From assembly GCA_022827165.1 (NCBI GenBank), contig JAJDTN010000384.1, positions 1-13,750 of the forward strand: a stretch of 13,750 bases of DNA. Reading direction: 5' to 3'. Shown piece after piece: positions 1-6,351 of this stretch. Position numbers and translations under genes: made by a program. The notes under the pieces are model-generated. The model had not been told where the DNA came from, searched no databases, and saw only the letters and a program-made list of their open reading frames with translations. The stretch comes from Candidatus Latescibacterota bacterium. Its GTDB lineage: Bacteria > Latescibacterota > UBA2968 > UBA8231. Numbering within the stretch: position 1 is the first letter of the stretch; each line of letters starts with the position of its first letter.

Positions 1-590
1 CCCACTGGCTCACCGACGGCAGCGCCCTGACGCGGCGCCTGCTCGAGCGCTTCCGCTTCGCCTTCGTGCCCCTGCCCAACCCCGACGGCACCGCCGGCGG
101 GCGGTCGTGCACCAACGGCGGCGGCGAGGTCCCCATGTTCAGCTTCGGCCGCCTGCTGGCGGGCGAGGCGGCCCCGGCCGAGACCCGCGCCCTGTGGGAG
201 TACGCCGAGGCCCTGCGGCCGCTCTCCTACCTGGAGCTGCACACCCACTACCAGGACGTGCGCGCCCACAAGCTGAACCCCATGGCGGCGGAGTGGTTCG
301 CCGACCCGGAACGGCGCGAGCTGGCGCAACGTGTGGACGCCGCCCTGCTGTCGCTGAACGCCGACTGGCGGGTCACCGCCATCGAGCGCGCCACCCCCTT
401 GAGCGGGGCCGGCGGTTTCAGCAACCTTGCCGAGCGCTTCGGCACCCTCGCCTACTGCTACCAGATCTACTGCGTCACCGAGGAGTCGACCTGCGCCCAC
501 GCCGTGAGCGTGGCCCGCACCCTGGCGGCGGCCCTGGCCGGCCCCGAGTGGGAGGCCGCGGCGCCGCCGCCCAACATCGAGAAGGGATAG
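1..590 (+). CDS. M14-family zinc carboxypeptidase, C-terminal part (5' truncated by window edge)
   Basis: This is the 3' end of a gene whose start lies upstream; the first complete codon is at base 3 and the frame is open to the window edge. M14 peptidases are zinc exopeptidases that remove C-terminal residues or cleave gamma-D-Glu cell-wall bonds. Three family landmarks appear in the expected order. These are the PNPDG motif (codons near 72-86), the LELHTHYQ segment (near 231-254) whose first His fits the third zinc ligand, and IYCVTEES (near 466-489) whose first Glu fits the catalytic general base. The upstream HxxE zinc motif must lie outside the window. The next gene follows after 8 bp, so they are probably co-transcribed. 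No signal peptide can be judged because the N-terminus is missing. The family call is firm; the substrate is unknown, and a succinylglutamate-desuccinylase-like relative is the main alternative. Confidence 0.8.
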   Translation, partial: HWLTDGSALTRRLLERFRFAFVPLPNPDGTAGGRSCTNGGGEVPMFSFGRLLAGEAAPAETRALWEYAEALRPLSYLELHTHYQDVRAHKLNPMAAEWFADPERRELAQRVDAALLSLNADWRVTAIERATPLSGAGGFSNLAERFGTLAYCYQIYCVTEESTCAHAVSVARTLAAALAGPEWEAAAPPPNIEKG

Positions 591-598
591 GAGAGACC

Positions 599-1675
599 GT
601 GAAGATCGATAAGATCGAGCTCATCCAGATCGAGACGCCCCGCTACCACGGGATGATCTCCGGGCACGTGATCCTCAAGCTCCACGTCGACGACGGCCCG
701 GTGGGCCTGGGCGAGGCGTCGGACAGCAAGTGCGACGACGTGCCGGCCCTGGCGCAGCAGCTCAACGAGCAGCTCAAGGGCCTGGACGCGCGCCGCATCA
801 ACGAGATCAACGACTTCATGCGCAGCCGCCATTGGGGCTCCAGCGTCTCCAACGCGCACGTGGCCTCCGCCGTCGACCTGGCCCTCTACGACCTCAACGG
901 CAAGGTGCAGGGCGTGCCCGCGTACCAGATGCTCGGCGGCAAGGTGCGCGACCGCCTCTACTGCTGCTACCCGATCTGGGGCCGCCAGGTGCAGGAGGAC
1001 TTCGAGCAGGCCGGCTCCTACCTGCAGCGCCTCGTCGACCTCGGCCACCACCTCTTCCGGTTCTACGTCTCCGGCGACTCCGAGCTCGACGACCGCTTCC
1101 TCACCGAGATGAAGTCGCGGCACGGCGACGCCATCCGCCTCAAGTCCCTCGACTTCTCGGGGCGCTTCTCCGACTGGCAGGAGGTCCTGCGCTACGGCGA
1201 CCGCCTGCGCCGCCACGACCCCTTCCACTTCGAGCAGCCGAGCTGGGACATGCGCGCCAGCGCCGAGTTCACCAAGCGCGTCGACCTGCCCGTGACCTGG
1301 CACATCGGCTCCCTGCGGCAGGCCTGGGAGGCGGCCGACAGCGGCGCCTGCACCGCCTTCAACCTGGCCTGCGTCTCCGGCGGGCCGACCCACATCAAGC
1401 GCATCATGGCCGTGGCCGAGGCGATGGGCCTGAAGTGCCTCATCGGCACCGACCAGGAGTCGACCCTCGGCGTCAGCGCCCAGGTCGCCGTGGGGGTCAG
1501 CTCGCCCCAGGTGCAGCTGCCCTGCGACCCCATGGGCCCCGTCCTCTACACGGCCTCGCCGGCCAGGGAGCGGGTGAAGGCCGAGGGCAGCTACCTGACC
1601 CCCTTCGAGGGGCCGGGTCTCGGCGTCGAGCTGGACGAGGCGAAGCTGGACGAGCTGACGGTGGGGAGGGCGTGA
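599..1675 (+). CDS. Enolase-superfamily protein (mandelate racemase/muconate lactonizing type) with altered catalytic residues
   Basis: The protein has 358 residues, normal for the MR/MLE family, whose members abstract the alpha-proton of a carboxylate and isomerise, epimerise or dehydrate sugar acids and related compounds. GTG at 599 is chosen because a GGAGAG ribosome site lies just upstream and it starts 8 bp after the peptidase stop. The N-terminal capping domain ends in a recognisable family signature (AVDLALYDLNGKVQGVPAYQ region). In the barrel, D185 (LDFSG) and E212 (HFEQP) fit the first two Mg ligands. The third ligand position, normally Glu or Asp, reads WHIGS with H235. The usual KxK on the second barrel strand reads R154-F-Y156, and the later Lys position reads FNLACVSGG. 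The usual racemase chemistry is therefore doubtful. The stop codon almost touches the next start, so the two genes are probably translationally linked. Fold assignment is strong, reaction unknown. Confidence 0.85.
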   Translation: MKIDKIELIQIETPRYHGMISGHVILKLHVDDGPVGLGEASDSKCDDVPALAQQLNEQLKGLDARRINEINDFMRSRHWGSSVSNAHVASAVDLALYDLNGKVQGVPAYQMLGGKVRDRLYCCYPIWGRQVQEDFEQAGSYLQRLVDLGHHLFRFYVSGDSELDDRFLTEMKSRHGDAIRLKSLDFSGRFSDWQEVLRYGDRLRRHDPFHFEQPSWDMRASAEFTKRVDLPVTWHIGSLRQAWEAADSGACTAFNLACVSGGPTHIKRIMAVAEAMGLKCLIGTDQESTLGVSAQVAVGVSSPQVQLPCDPMGPVLYTASPARERVKAEGSYLTPFEGPGLGVELDEAKLDELTVGRA

Positions 1676-1677
1676 GC

Positions 1678-2433
1678 ATGGCGGCCATCGGCATCACCGA
1701 CGCGCAGCTGGATCACTTCGAGAGCAAGGGCTTCTTCTTCGTCCCCAATCCCCTCGGCGCCGAAGGGATGCGCGAGGTCGACGCGCGCCAGCAGGAGGTG
1801 GAGCCGGTGTGGGAGCAGACCGAGTTCCCGGGGTGCAACCGCCTGGCCTGCCAGTTCCTGATGATCGGCGAGCCCCTGCTGAAGATGGTGGAGAGCCCGA
1901 TCCTGGTGGAGGCGGCGCGGCGCATCCTCGGCGCCGAGGCCGTGCACGTCGGCGCCTGCGGCATCGGCGACGCCTCCCAGGGGCGGTCGGTCCGGCAGGT
2001 CTACTGGCACGTCGACGGCGGGCCCGAGGTGCGCCAGGTCTCCTTCCGCACCGCCCTCGACCGCCACGACACCAGCAACGCGCCGTTGCGGGTGCTGCCC
2101 GGCAGCCACCACCGCTCCCGCGAGGAGGTGGAGGCCGAGCTGATGCAGATCGAGCTGGCCACCGGCACCCACGAGGAGCCGCCCGAGCACTGCTACGCCC
2201 GCCATCCCGAAGAGGTGGAGGTCATCCTCGACCCCCGCTGGACCCTGATCTGGACGCCCTCCTGCTGGCACGCCACCGGCCTCAAGACCGGCGCCGGTCC
2301 GCGGCGCGCCATGGGCTGGAACTACTTCCCGCCGGGGGGCCGCAAGCGCGACGTGAAGGCGGTGATGCAGCTCCACCCCGAATGGCGGGACTGGCCCGAG
2401 GAGCGCCGGCGGCTCTGGGGCCTGGACTCTTGA
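1678..2433 (+). CDS. PhyH-family 2-oxoglutarate/Fe(II) dioxygenase
   Basis: The protein has 251 residues, in the usual PhyH (phytanoyl-CoA dioxygenase) size range. These enzymes hydroxylate a substrate carbon using O2, Fe(II) and 2-oxoglutarate. The iron triad is visible: H111 and D113 in YWHVDGG, and H198 in SCWHATG. R209, eleven residues after H198, fits the residue that binds 2-oxoglutarate. The LPGSH motif in the middle is also typical. ATG 1678 is preferred because GGGGAGGG lies about 9 bp before it. An in-frame GTG at 1672 overlaps the previous stop as GTGA and would add two residues. The downstream aminotransferase start (TTG 2430) overlaps this gene's stop. The substrate cannot be read from sequence; the neighbours suggest an amine- or carboxylate-bearing small molecule. 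Confidence 0.85.
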   Translation: MAAIGITDAQLDHFESKGFFFVPNPLGAEGMREVDARQQEVEPVWEQTEFPGCNRLACQFLMIGEPLLKMVESPILVEAARRILGAEAVHVGACGIGDASQGRSVRQVYWHVDGGPEVRQVSFRTALDRHDTSNAPLRVLPGSHHRSREEVEAELMQIELATGTHEEPPEHCYARHPEEVEVILDPRWTLIWTPSCWHATGLKTGAGPRRAMGWNYFPPGGRKRDVKAVMQLHPEWRDWPEERRRLWGLDS

Positions 2434-3629
2434 GCGTCTCCGCCGAGGCCGCCGCCGCCGTCGACGTGGGCGCGGTGCGGGCCCAGTTCCCGGCCCTGTC
2501 CAACTACGTCTGGTTCCAGAACGGCGGCGTCTCCATCACCCCGGAGCCGGTGGCCCGCGAGCACCTTCGCCTCATGGAGGAGCTGCTGGCCCGCGGGCCG
2601 ATGCACATCATCTACCCCGAGGAGGAGTACCCCCGCCGCCGCCGCACCATGGAGCGCCTGGCGAGCTACTTCGACGTCGACGCCGACGAGCTGGCCGTCA
2701 TGCGCGGCGTCAGCGAGGCCTTCCACACGGTGCTGCGCGGCCTGCCGTGGGAGGCCGGCGACCGCATCGTCATCTCCGACAACGAGGAGGCGGCCCTGCT
2801 GCTGCCCAGCCTGCACCTGCGGGAGCGCCTCGGCGTCGAGGTGGTGAAGCTGCCCCTGGCCGAGGACCGCGAGGAACTGATGGCCGCCGCCGACGCGGCC
2901 CTGACGCCGAAGACGCGGCTCATGGCCCTGAGCCACGTGACCACCGACTTCGGCTTCCGCTTCCCGTCGGCGCCCCTGTGCGATCTGGCCCGGGAGCGCG
3001 GCATCCCCAGCTTCCTCGACCTGGCCCACTCGTGCGGCGCCGTGCCCTACCGGCTCCGCGACCTCGGCTGCGACTTCGCCGGCCTGCTCTCCTACAAGTG
3101 GATGTTCTCGCCGTACGCCGCCGGGGCCCTGTGGGTGCGCCGCGAGCGGCTCCACGACATCGAGGTCACCTACGCCGGCTGCCGCGCCGAGAAGTGGCTC
3201 GACTTCGAGAGCGACACCTTCGAGCTGCCCGACACGGCGCAGCGTTTCCAGTACGGCCCCTGGTCGTGGCCGCTGGTCCACGCCTGGGCGGCGGCGGCCG
3301 ACTGGCTCCAGGAAATCGGCCCGCAGGCGGTCTGGTCGCGCATCCGCGAGCTGACGGACCGGCTCAAGGCGGGACTCGACGCCATCGACGGCGCCGAGCT
3401 GTTCACGCCCCGGAGGGCGGACGACTCGGCGGCCCTGGTCAGCTTCGGCCTGCGCGGCTGGACGGGGGAGGACCTGACGGCGGCCCTGCAGGAGCGCTGG
3501 AACCTCGTCATCAAGCCGCTGCCCCACACCGTGGAGGGGCTGCGCGCCAGCGTCTGCTTCTTCCACCTCGAGGAGGAGATCGACCTGCTCCTCGAGGCGC
3601 TGGGGGAGCTGGCGGGGGAGAGGGTGTGA
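2430..3629 (+). CDS. Class V PLP-dependent aminotransferase-fold enzyme
   Basis: The protein has 399 residues and the class V (cysteine desulfurase, isopenicillin N epimerase, kynureninase type) architecture. K223 in LLSYKWMFSPYAAG fits the Schiff-base lysine. D197 in FLDLAHSCGAVPYR fits the residue that binds the PLP pyridine nitrogen, with H200 next to it. SHVTTDFGFRFP matches the conserved strand before it. Start choice: TTG 2430 overlaps the PhyH stop as TTGA, with a GGGG stretch about 9 bp upstream. The next in-frame start, GTG 2466, has no visible ribosome site and would trim twelve residues. The N-terminal AQFPALSNYVWFQNGG region is typical of the epimerase/desulfurase-like branch. I see no cysteine in the active-site loop position that would mark a cysteine desulfurase, so an epimerase, lyase or transaminase is likelier. 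Reaction not assigned. Confidence 0.85.
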   Translation: MSVSAEAAAAVDVGAVRAQFPALSNYVWFQNGGVSITPEPVAREHLRLMEELLARGPMHIIYPEEEYPRRRRTMERLASYFDVDADELAVMRGVSEAFHTVLRGLPWEAGDRIVISDNEEAALLLPSLHLRERLGVEVVKLPLAEDREELMAAADAALTPKTRLMALSHVTTDFGFRFPSAPLCDLARERGIPSFLDLAHSCGAVPYRLRDLGCDFAGLLSYKWMFSPYAAGALWVRRERLHDIEVTYAGCRAEKWLDFESDTFELPDTAQRFQYGPWSWPLVHAWAAAADWLQEIGPQAVWSRIRELTDRLKAGLDAIDGAELFTPRRADDSAALVSFGLRGWTGEDLTAALQERWNLVIKPLPHTVEGLRASVCFFHLEEEIDLLLEALGELAGERV

Positions 3630-3681
3630 GGACCCGCGGCCGGCGGTGGCAGCTCTCGCCATGCTGACCGGCGGCGAAGCG

Positions 3682-4331
3682 ATGAAGGAAGTCCTGCCCG
3701 GCCTGTTCCATTGGCGGGTCGTCTGGCCGGACGTGTGGTCCCTGGAGTCCTGGTGGCTGCGCACGGAGGCCGGCAGCGTCCTCGTCGATCCGGTGGAGTG
3801 GAGCGCCCTGCAACCGATCGCCGAGGCCGGGGACGTGCGCGCCATCGTCCTCACCGTGGGCTGGCACGAACGCTCGGCCCGCCTCTTCGCCGCGCGCACC
3901 GGGGCTCCATCTACCTGCCCGCCGAGGACGCCTGCATGGTGGAGGACCTGGACCGCTGGGAGCCCTACGGCGACAGCGACGAGCTGCCCTGCGGCCTGCG
4001 CGCCGTCGGCGTCCCCGGCCTGACCCGCGGCGAGCAGGCCCTGCTCTCGCCGCGGCACGGGGGCTGCCTCTTCGTGGGCGACGCCCTCGGCACCACCGCC
4101 AAGTGGGCGCCCGGCGGCATCCCCCTCGGCGGCCATCCCAACGGCCATCCCCGGCCCTGGGAGAGCCTGGCCCACCTGCTCGACCTCGACTTCGAGCACC
4201 TGCTGCCCGGGCACGGCGACGCCATCGTCGGCGGCGCCCGGGATACCCTCCGGGAGATGATGGACCAGCGCCGCAGCACCTCCACCGGGCCGCCGCGGGT
4301 GACTTGGTTCCCGATGCATCCGACTGGCTGA
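3682..4331 (+). pseudogene. Metallo-beta-lactamase-fold protein with degenerate metal motif, interrupted by a one-base frameshift
   Basis: The N-terminal part (MKEVLPGLFHW to ARLFAARTG) reads in one frame up to about base 3900. The rest (GSIYLPAED to FPMHPTG) reads in another from base 3903. The join falls in a run of four G at 3901-3904; one more G would restore a single 216-residue protein. The C-terminal piece keeps the MBL landmarks LFVGDALG (metal-bridging Asp) and LLPGHGDAIVGGA (last His). The HxHxDH metal site is replaced by TVGWHERS, so even the repaired protein is unlikely to be a normal two-metal hydrolase. Start is uncertain: ATG 3682 gives the typical family N-terminus, while ATG 3661 and GTG 3646 are in frame upstream and none has a strong ribosome site. 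It follows the aminotransferase on the same strand. A sequencing or assembly error is as likely as a true pseudogene. Confidence 0.65.
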
Positions 4332-4344
4332 CGGCTCCGCTCTC

Positions 4345-4391
4345 GGGGGCGCGCGTACCGGCGTCAGGGCGTTGACCTGCGCGCATCCCCC
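4345..4391 (+). terminator. Possible GC-rich hairpin after the catabolic operon
   Basis: GGGGG at 4345-4349 can pair with CCCCC at 4387-4391, and CGCGC at 4350-4354 with GCGCG at 4379-4383. A three-base bulge lies on the 3' side and the loop is about 24 nt. It begins 14 bp after the last + strand stop of the operon. There is no U-tract after it, so a Rho-independent terminator is only a possibility; chance pairing is easy in such GC-rich DNA. Apart from this, bases 4332-4460 show no gene or motif that I recognise. Confidence 0.2.
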
Positions 4392-4460
4392 GGATCCCGT
4401 GCCGAACTACCCGCCCCCGCGCGCGTGCATCGGACGGCGTGGGACGTGGGCCTGAAGACG

Positions 4461-4489
4461 TTGCTATTCACGCCGTGAATAGATATCAT
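4461..4489 (+). promoter_or_regulatory. Sigma70-like promoter for the AAA_14 ATPase gene
   Basis: A -35 hexamer TTGCTA (4461-4466, 4 of 6 to consensus) and a -10 hexamer TATCAT (4484-4489, 5 of 6) are separated by exactly 17 bp. Transcription would be expected to start near 4496, one base before the GTG start codon at 4497, giving a leaderless or nearly leaderless mRNA. There is no ribosome-site-like sequence before the GTG, which fits. The surrounding AT-rich patch stands out from the very GC-rich flanks. The promoter is a prediction by eye. Confidence 0.5.
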
Positions 4490-4502
4490 TCACGCCGTGA
4501 AT
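4466..4502. repeat. Two identical 15-bp palindromes (probable operator)
   Basis: ATTCACGCCGTGAAT occurs exactly twice, at 4466-4480 and 4488-4502, with the 7-bp spacer AGATATC. Each copy is a perfect dyad of two 7-bp arms around a central C. Centres are 22 bp apart, about two helical turns, so two dimers would bind the same face of DNA. Copy 1 fills the spacer right after the -35 box. Copy 2 overlaps the end of the -10 box, the predicted transcription start and the GTG start codon. The layout is what one expects of a repressor operator. The binding protein is not identified; the ATPase has no obvious HTH. Confidence 0.7.
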
Positions 4503-5720
4503 TCGATCTCACTGCCAAGACTGGTCCTGGCCAGCCTGGAAGAACGACTCCGAGTCATGCCGGCCGTTGTGGTCACGGGGGCCCGGCAGACGGGGAAGAG
4601 CACCCTGGCGCAGGAGCTGACTCCGGGAAAGCGCCGGTTCTTCTCCCTGGACGATCTCGATCCCCAGGAGCAGGCCCGTCGCGACCCCGAAGCGCTCCTG
4701 GGAGGACACCAGCCGGTGACCATCGACGAGGTGCAGCGCGAGCCGGACCTGCTGCGCGCGGTGAAACGGGCCATCGATCGACAGCGCCGGCCGGGGAGGT
4801 TCCTGCTCACGGGGTCGGCCAACCTGCTTCTCATGCGCCAGGTCTCCGAGTCCCTCGCCGGGCGGGCAAGCTACCTGACCCTCTGGCCCATGACCCGGCG
4901 GGAGCAGCAGGGACTGGGGCGCGGCGGCCTCTGGGAGGAGCTGCTCCAGGCCCGGGACGAGGACTGGCCCGAGTTGGTGGCCGCCGAGCCCGGACAGCCG
5001 GAGGACTGGCGGTCCCTGGCGCGGCGCGGCGGCTTCCCCTCCCCGGCGCTGCATCTGGAGTCGGACCGGGAAAGGGCGATCTGGTTCGACGGCTACGTGC
5101 GCACCTACTTGGAGCGGGACCTGCAGGCTCTCTCCTCCATCTCGGCCCTGCCCGACTTCCGCAGGGTCATGAGGGCCGCCTGCCTGCGCCTGGGCCAACT
5201 GCTCAACCAGAGCGAGCTGGGCCGCGACGTGGCTCTGCCGCAGCCGACGGTGCACCGCTACCTCAACCTGCTGGAGACCTCGTATCTGCTGGTGCGCCTT
5301 CCCGCCTACGCGGTGAACCGCACCAAGCGGCTCATCAAGTCACCCAAGGTCTACTGGGGCGACACCGGCGTGGCCCAGCACCTGAGCCTGGAGGCCGGGC
5401 CCCGGGGCGCGCACCTGGAGAACCTGGTTCTCAACGACCTGCTGGCCTGGCGGGATACCCGCCTCGACGGGGCCGAGGTCTTCTACTGGCGGACCACCAT
5501 CGGCGAGGAAGTGGACTTCGTCATCGAGGTGGGAGACCGCCTGCTGCCCATCGAGGTGAAGGCGACGGCGCGGCCCCGCCTCCGGGACACGGCCCACCTG
5601 CGCACCTTCCGGGCCGAGTACGGGGAGCGCTCGCGGGCCGGTCTGCTGCTGCACGACGGTGAGTTGCTGGACTGGATCGCCCCCGACGTGCTCGCCGCGC
5701 CCTGGTGGAAGGTTCTGTGA
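4497..5720 (+). CDS. AAA_14/DUF4143-type ATPase with PD-(D/E)xK-like C-terminal domain
   Basis: The 407-residue protein matches the common two-domain family of P-loop ATPase plus DUF4143, whose role is poorly known. Walker A is GARQTGKST (residues 28-36), Walker B is VTIDEVQ (74-80), and a sensor-like LLTGSANLLLM follows near residue 101. The C-terminal half carries a restriction-endonuclease-like signature, D340 in EVDFVIE and E353/K355 in PIEVKAT, so the DUF4143 part keeps the residues of a nuclease fold. Whether it cuts DNA is not known. GTG 4497 is the start because the family N-terminus begins there and no earlier in-frame start fits. It lies inside the second palindrome of the putative operator. 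The gene stands alone, facing a convergent gene 19 bp away. Such genes are often scattered singly and may be horizontally mobile; that is inference. Confidence 0.85.
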   Translation: MNSISLPRLVLASLEERLRVMPAVVVTGARQTGKSTLAQELTPGKRRFFSLDDLDPQEQARRDPEALLGGHQPVTIDEVQREPDLLRAVKRAIDRQRRPGRFLLTGSANLLLMRQVSESLAGRASYLTLWPMTRREQQGLGRGGLWEELLQARDEDWPELVAAEPGQPEDWRSLARRGGFPSPALHLESDRERAIWFDGYVRTYLERDLQALSSISALPDFRRVMRAACLRLGQLLNQSELGRDVALPQPTVHRYLNLLETSYLLVRLPAYAVNRTKRLIKSPKVYWGDTGVAQHLSLEAGPRGAHLENLVLNDLLAWRDTRLDGAEVFYWRTTIGEEVDFVIEVGDRLLPIEVKATARPRLRDTAHLRTFRAEYGERSRAGLLLHDGELLDWIAPDVLAAPWWKVL

Positions 5721-5739
5721 GCGGGAACCTCCAGGCCGT

Positions 5740-6351
5740 TCAGAGAATCTCCCGCCCGAAGTCGGCGTAGGTCCCGGCCGTTACCAACTCCACCGGCTCA
5801 TCCGTTCGGTCGAGATCACGCGCGATCTCCTCCAGGGCGGCGAACTCCGGCAGCACCCACACGGCGATCCCGCCCGGCTCGGGGGCGAGCTTGCCGATGC
5901 GCTGCAGAAGCAGGTTCAGCCGCAGGCGGGGATGCCTGCGGGTGCGCTCCTCGTAGAAGGCGGAGATCGCTTCCGCAGCGGCGCGGGAGCGGAAGAACTC
6001 GACGTAGTAGGTGCCGTCGCGGGTGTGGACCGGCTCGATGAGGGGCGCGTAGCAGCCGGCCACGTCGATGCGGGCCACCCGGAAGAAGGCGCCCTCCAGG
6101 TGGTCGGCCTCGCCGCCGCGGAAGATGCGGTCCCAGTCGTCGAGGCGGTCGAAGCCGGAGCGCGGGCAGTGCCAGGCGGCGAAGTACTCGGGCTCGGGCC
6201 CGAGCCGCCAGGTGCGCCCGGCGTTGAGCACGAGGCGGTCGGCGTCGTAGCCGCTGTCCCATCCCTGCTGGCCCTCGGCGACCCCCGCCCGGAAGGCGTC
6301 CAGGTCGACCCCGGGGCGGCGGCTGAAGTACTCGATGTAGATCAGACTCAT
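5740..6351 (-). CDS. Protein of two tandem dimeric alpha/beta-barrel-like repeats (NIPSNAP/EthD-like), function unknown
   Basis: The protein has 203 residues beginning MSLIYIEYFSRRPG. An internal duplication is visible. YIEYF near residue 5 matches YYVEFF near 118, and LNAGRTWRLGPEPEYFAAWHCP matches LNLLLQRIGKLAPEP with GIAVWVLPEF, each followed by an amphipathic helix. This beta-helix-beta pattern is that of ferredoxin-like dimeric alpha/beta-barrel domains such as NIPSNAP, EthD or antibiotic-biosynthesis monooxygenase families; the exact family is not certain. Two repeats in one chain could form an internal pseudo-dimer. No signal peptide or membrane segment is seen. The ATG overlaps the stop of the upstream oxidoreductase gene as ATGA, so translation is probably coupled and the product probably works in the same pathway. 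Confidence 0.7.
   Translation of the reverse strand: MSLIYIEYFSRRPGVDLDAFRAGVAEGQQGWDSGYDADRLVLNAGRTWRLGPEPEYFAAWHCPRSGFDRLDDWDRIFRGGEADHLEGAFFRVARIDVAGCYAPLIEPVHTRDGTYYVEFFRSRAAAEAISAFYEERTRRHPRLRLNLLLQRIGKLAPEPGGIAVWVLPEFAALEEIARDLDRTDEPVELVTAGTYADFGREIL

Noticed and set aside
467..1393. Long minus-strand open frame opposite the enolase-like gene.
   Set aside because: Its composition (Val, Ala, Glu, Leu repeats) is the antisense shadow of a GC-rich coding gene; the + strand frame has clear family motifs.
2322..4319. A 665-codon minus-strand open frame across the aminotransferase and MBL genes.
   Set aside because: It is antisense to motif-bearing genes, has no recognisable domain, and arises from strong GC bias at third positions.
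5721..5755. GCGGGA (5721-5726) and TCCCGC (5750-5755) between the convergent genes as a bidirectional terminator.
   Set aside because: The stem is only 6 bp with a 23-nt loop and no T-tract, and it lies partly inside the end of a coding region.
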